The notes below the pieces were generated by a model. That model was not told the DNA's origin, did no database searches, and saw nothing but the letters and a program-made list of their open reading frames with translations. Of a stretch of DNA of 64,000 nucleotides, positions 62,653-64,000 are shown in pieces (position 1 is the stretch's first letter; each line of letters starts with the position of its first letter). The DNA comes from Acidobacteriota bacterium. GTDB taxonomy: Bacteria > Acidobacteriota > Terriglobia > Terriglobales > Acidobacteriaceae. Where the stretch lies: positions 310,001 through 374,000 of the forward strand of contig JACPYL010000027.1 in NCBI GenBank assembly GCA_016196065.1, written 5' to 3'. The translations under genes and the position numbers were made by a program.

Positions 62653-63924
62653 CTATTTCTTCAGTGCCCGTGCCGCAATGTCGGTGCGATAGTGCGCACC
62701 ATCAAATCCAATTGTCGACGTCGCCCGATATGCGCGCTGCACCGCCTCCGCCAATTGCGATGCCCGGGTGGTCACGCCGAGCACACGTCCTCCGGAAGTA
62801 TAAAAGCTCCCCTCGCGCTTCGATGTCGCCGCGTGAAAAACTTTTACGCCTTCCATCTTCGCGGCTTCTTCCAGTCCCATAATTTTCTTGCCTGCCTCGA
62901 AAGCGCCAGGATATCCGCCCGAAGCCACGACTACGCAGACGGTAGAATCCGACGACCATCTGAAATCGCCGTCGCTGGTGCGACCATCAATCGACGCTTC
63001 CAGTGCTTCCACCAGGTCGCTCTCCAGCCGCATCAGAATCGGTTGCGTTTCCGGATCGCCGAACCGGCAATTGAATTCCAATACCATCGGACCGCGCGCC
63101 GTCATCATCAATCCGCAGTACAGGACGCCACGATACTCCGTGCCCTCTGCTTTCATGCCGGCAACCACCGGACGGGCCACGTGGTTCACGAGCCAGTCCC
63201 GCATCTGATTGTCGATGATGGTTGGAGTGGTGTACGCGCCCATCCCGCCGGTGTTCGGGCCGGTATCGCCATCACCCACACGCTTGTGATCCTGTGCGGC
63301 GACCAGCGGCGCAACCCGTTCCCCATCGCTGACGACCAGGAACGAGAGTTCGTCGCCCTTGAGAAATTCTTCCAGCACCACGCGCGCGCCTGCTTCGCCG
63401 ACCATTTTTCCGCTCAGCATCTCGCTGGCAACGGTGAAGGCCTCGTCCTTACTCTTTGCGATCACCACGCCCTTGCCTGCCGCCAAGCCATCCGCTTTTA
63501 CAACCACCGGTGGATGAAAATGGTGGAGGTTGTCGCGCACTTCTTCAATCGAATTGCAGATCGCGTAGTGAGCGGTCGGGATGTGGTGCCGAAGTAGAAA
63601 TTCTTTAGCGAAGCTCTTGCTGGTTTCAAGCTGAGCCGCAGCCCGCGTTGGACCGAAAGTCCGCCAACCGCGGCGTGTGAACTCGTCCACCACGCCCAGC
63701 ATCAGAGGCAATTCTGGTCCCACCACGGTCAAGTCGGGCTTGACTTGGTTGGCCACGGCGATCAACGAATCCAGGCTCTTCACATCCGCGGCGATACATT
63801 CCGCTTCCTCGGCGATGCCACCGTTTCCAGGGGCACAATATACTTTGCTGACGCGCGGCGATTGCCGCAGCTTCCAGGCTAGCGCGTGCTCGCGCCCTCC
63901 GCTACCGATAACGAGAACTTTCAT
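62653..63924 (-). CDS. purD: Phosphoribosylamine-glycine ligase
   Basis: The 423-residue protein starts MKVLVIGSGGREHALAWKL, the PurD hallmark, and continues through the ATP-grasp domain (KADGLAAGKGVVIAKSKDEA, VVLEEFLKGDELSFLVVSDG, HKRVGDGDTGPNTGGMGAYTTP, VMEFNCRFGDPETQPILMRL, here written with VLEFN). It makes GAR in purine synthesis. I chose the ATG at 63924 with GGAGGT upstream; another ATG at 63939 is in frame. It forms a likely operon with purE downstream. Confidence 0.96.
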   Translation of the reverse strand: MKVLVIGSGGREHALAWKLRQSPRVSKVYCAPGNGGIAEEAECIAADVKSLDSLIAVANQVKPDLTVVGPELPLMLGVVDEFTRRGWRTFGPTRAAAQLETSKSFAKEFLLRHHIPTAHYAICNSIEEVRDNLHHFHPPVVVKADGLAAGKGVVIAKSKDEAFTVASEMLSGKMVGEAGARVVLEEFLKGDELSFLVVSDGERVAPLVAAQDHKRVGDGDTGPNTGGMGAYTTPTIIDNQMRDWLVNHVARPVVAGMKAEGTEYRGVLYCGLMMTARGPMVLEFNCRFGDPETQPILMRLESDLVEALEASIDGRTSDGDFRWSSDSTVCVVVASGGYPGAFEAGKKIMGLEEAAKMEGVKVFHAATSKREGSFYTSGGRVLGVTTRASQLAEAVQRAYRATSTIGFDGAHYRTDIAARALKK

Positions 63925-64000
63925 ATTCGTGACCTCCAAGGTTAGGGGCGAAAGGAAGATGATGTCAAACCGAGATGAAGCCAGGTTAGAGGTAAGAAGT

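Overview
The window looks like a chromosomal segment of an Acidobacteriota bacterium, probably a Koribacter/Terriglobales-like lineage. This is inferred from the GC-rich, compact gene style, a very long Oar-type TonB receptor with an N-terminal carboxypeptidase-regulatory domain, a double-length ThyX-like protein, a GTP-type PEP carboxykinase, GlnS beside GltX, and scattered palindromic repeats. I saw no phage, insertion sequence, integrase, CRISPR array or rRNA. The only tRNA I recognise is tRNA-Pro(GGG).

Layout. 0-7.5 kb: a cut-off GNAT acetyltransferase, a tandem ThyX-like protein, an exported propeller / multicopper oxidase / small repeat-protein group, an FmdB zinc ribbon, an exported small protein and a pirin. 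7.6-26.2 kb is the most distinctive part. A sensor kinase overlaps a System II cytochrome c maturation pair (CcsA-like and ResB-like). Then come a 16-heme cytochrome and an NHL propeller, a separately terminated tetraheme cytochrome, a parvulin-type prolyl isomerase, a large outer-membrane beta-barrel, a second NHL propeller and a 12-motif cytochrome. After a convergent MFS/spermidine-synthase-like gene lie two paralogous membrane-anchored TPR proteins. 26.3-32.7 kb: a structured terminator-bearing RNA candidate, RNase HI, a SUKH protein, GalE, a glycosyltransferase, a methyltransferase, an NtrC-type regulator and tRNA-Pro. 32.8-44.8 kb: GerW-like protein, DUF2306 membrane protein, serine hydrolase, FMN reductase, Rieske oxygenase, YceI, PckG, GlsB/YeaQ-type protein and a large GGDEF/HD-GYP protein. 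45-64 kb: GltX, rhomboid-TPR protein, GlnS, a small cytochrome c, the TonB receptor, a DDAH-like hydrolase, Mfd, DinB-like protein, GalU, a Ca2+/H+ exchanger, PurE and PurD.

How the genes may work together. The 12.2-22.3 kb locus has the parts expected of a trans-outer-membrane electron conduit: periplasmic or outer-surface multiheme cytochromes, a beta-barrel able to hold one, a periplasmic foldase, and paired NHL propellers as possible scaffolds. ResB/CcsA just upstream could supply heme attachment. Two of its cytochrome genes share upstream sequence blocks and a near-identical promoter-like element, which suggests co-regulation. I see no inner-membrane quinol oxidoreductase here, so the link to the respiratory chain must lie elsewhere. 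The electron-transfer role is inference from architecture, not something the sequence proves.
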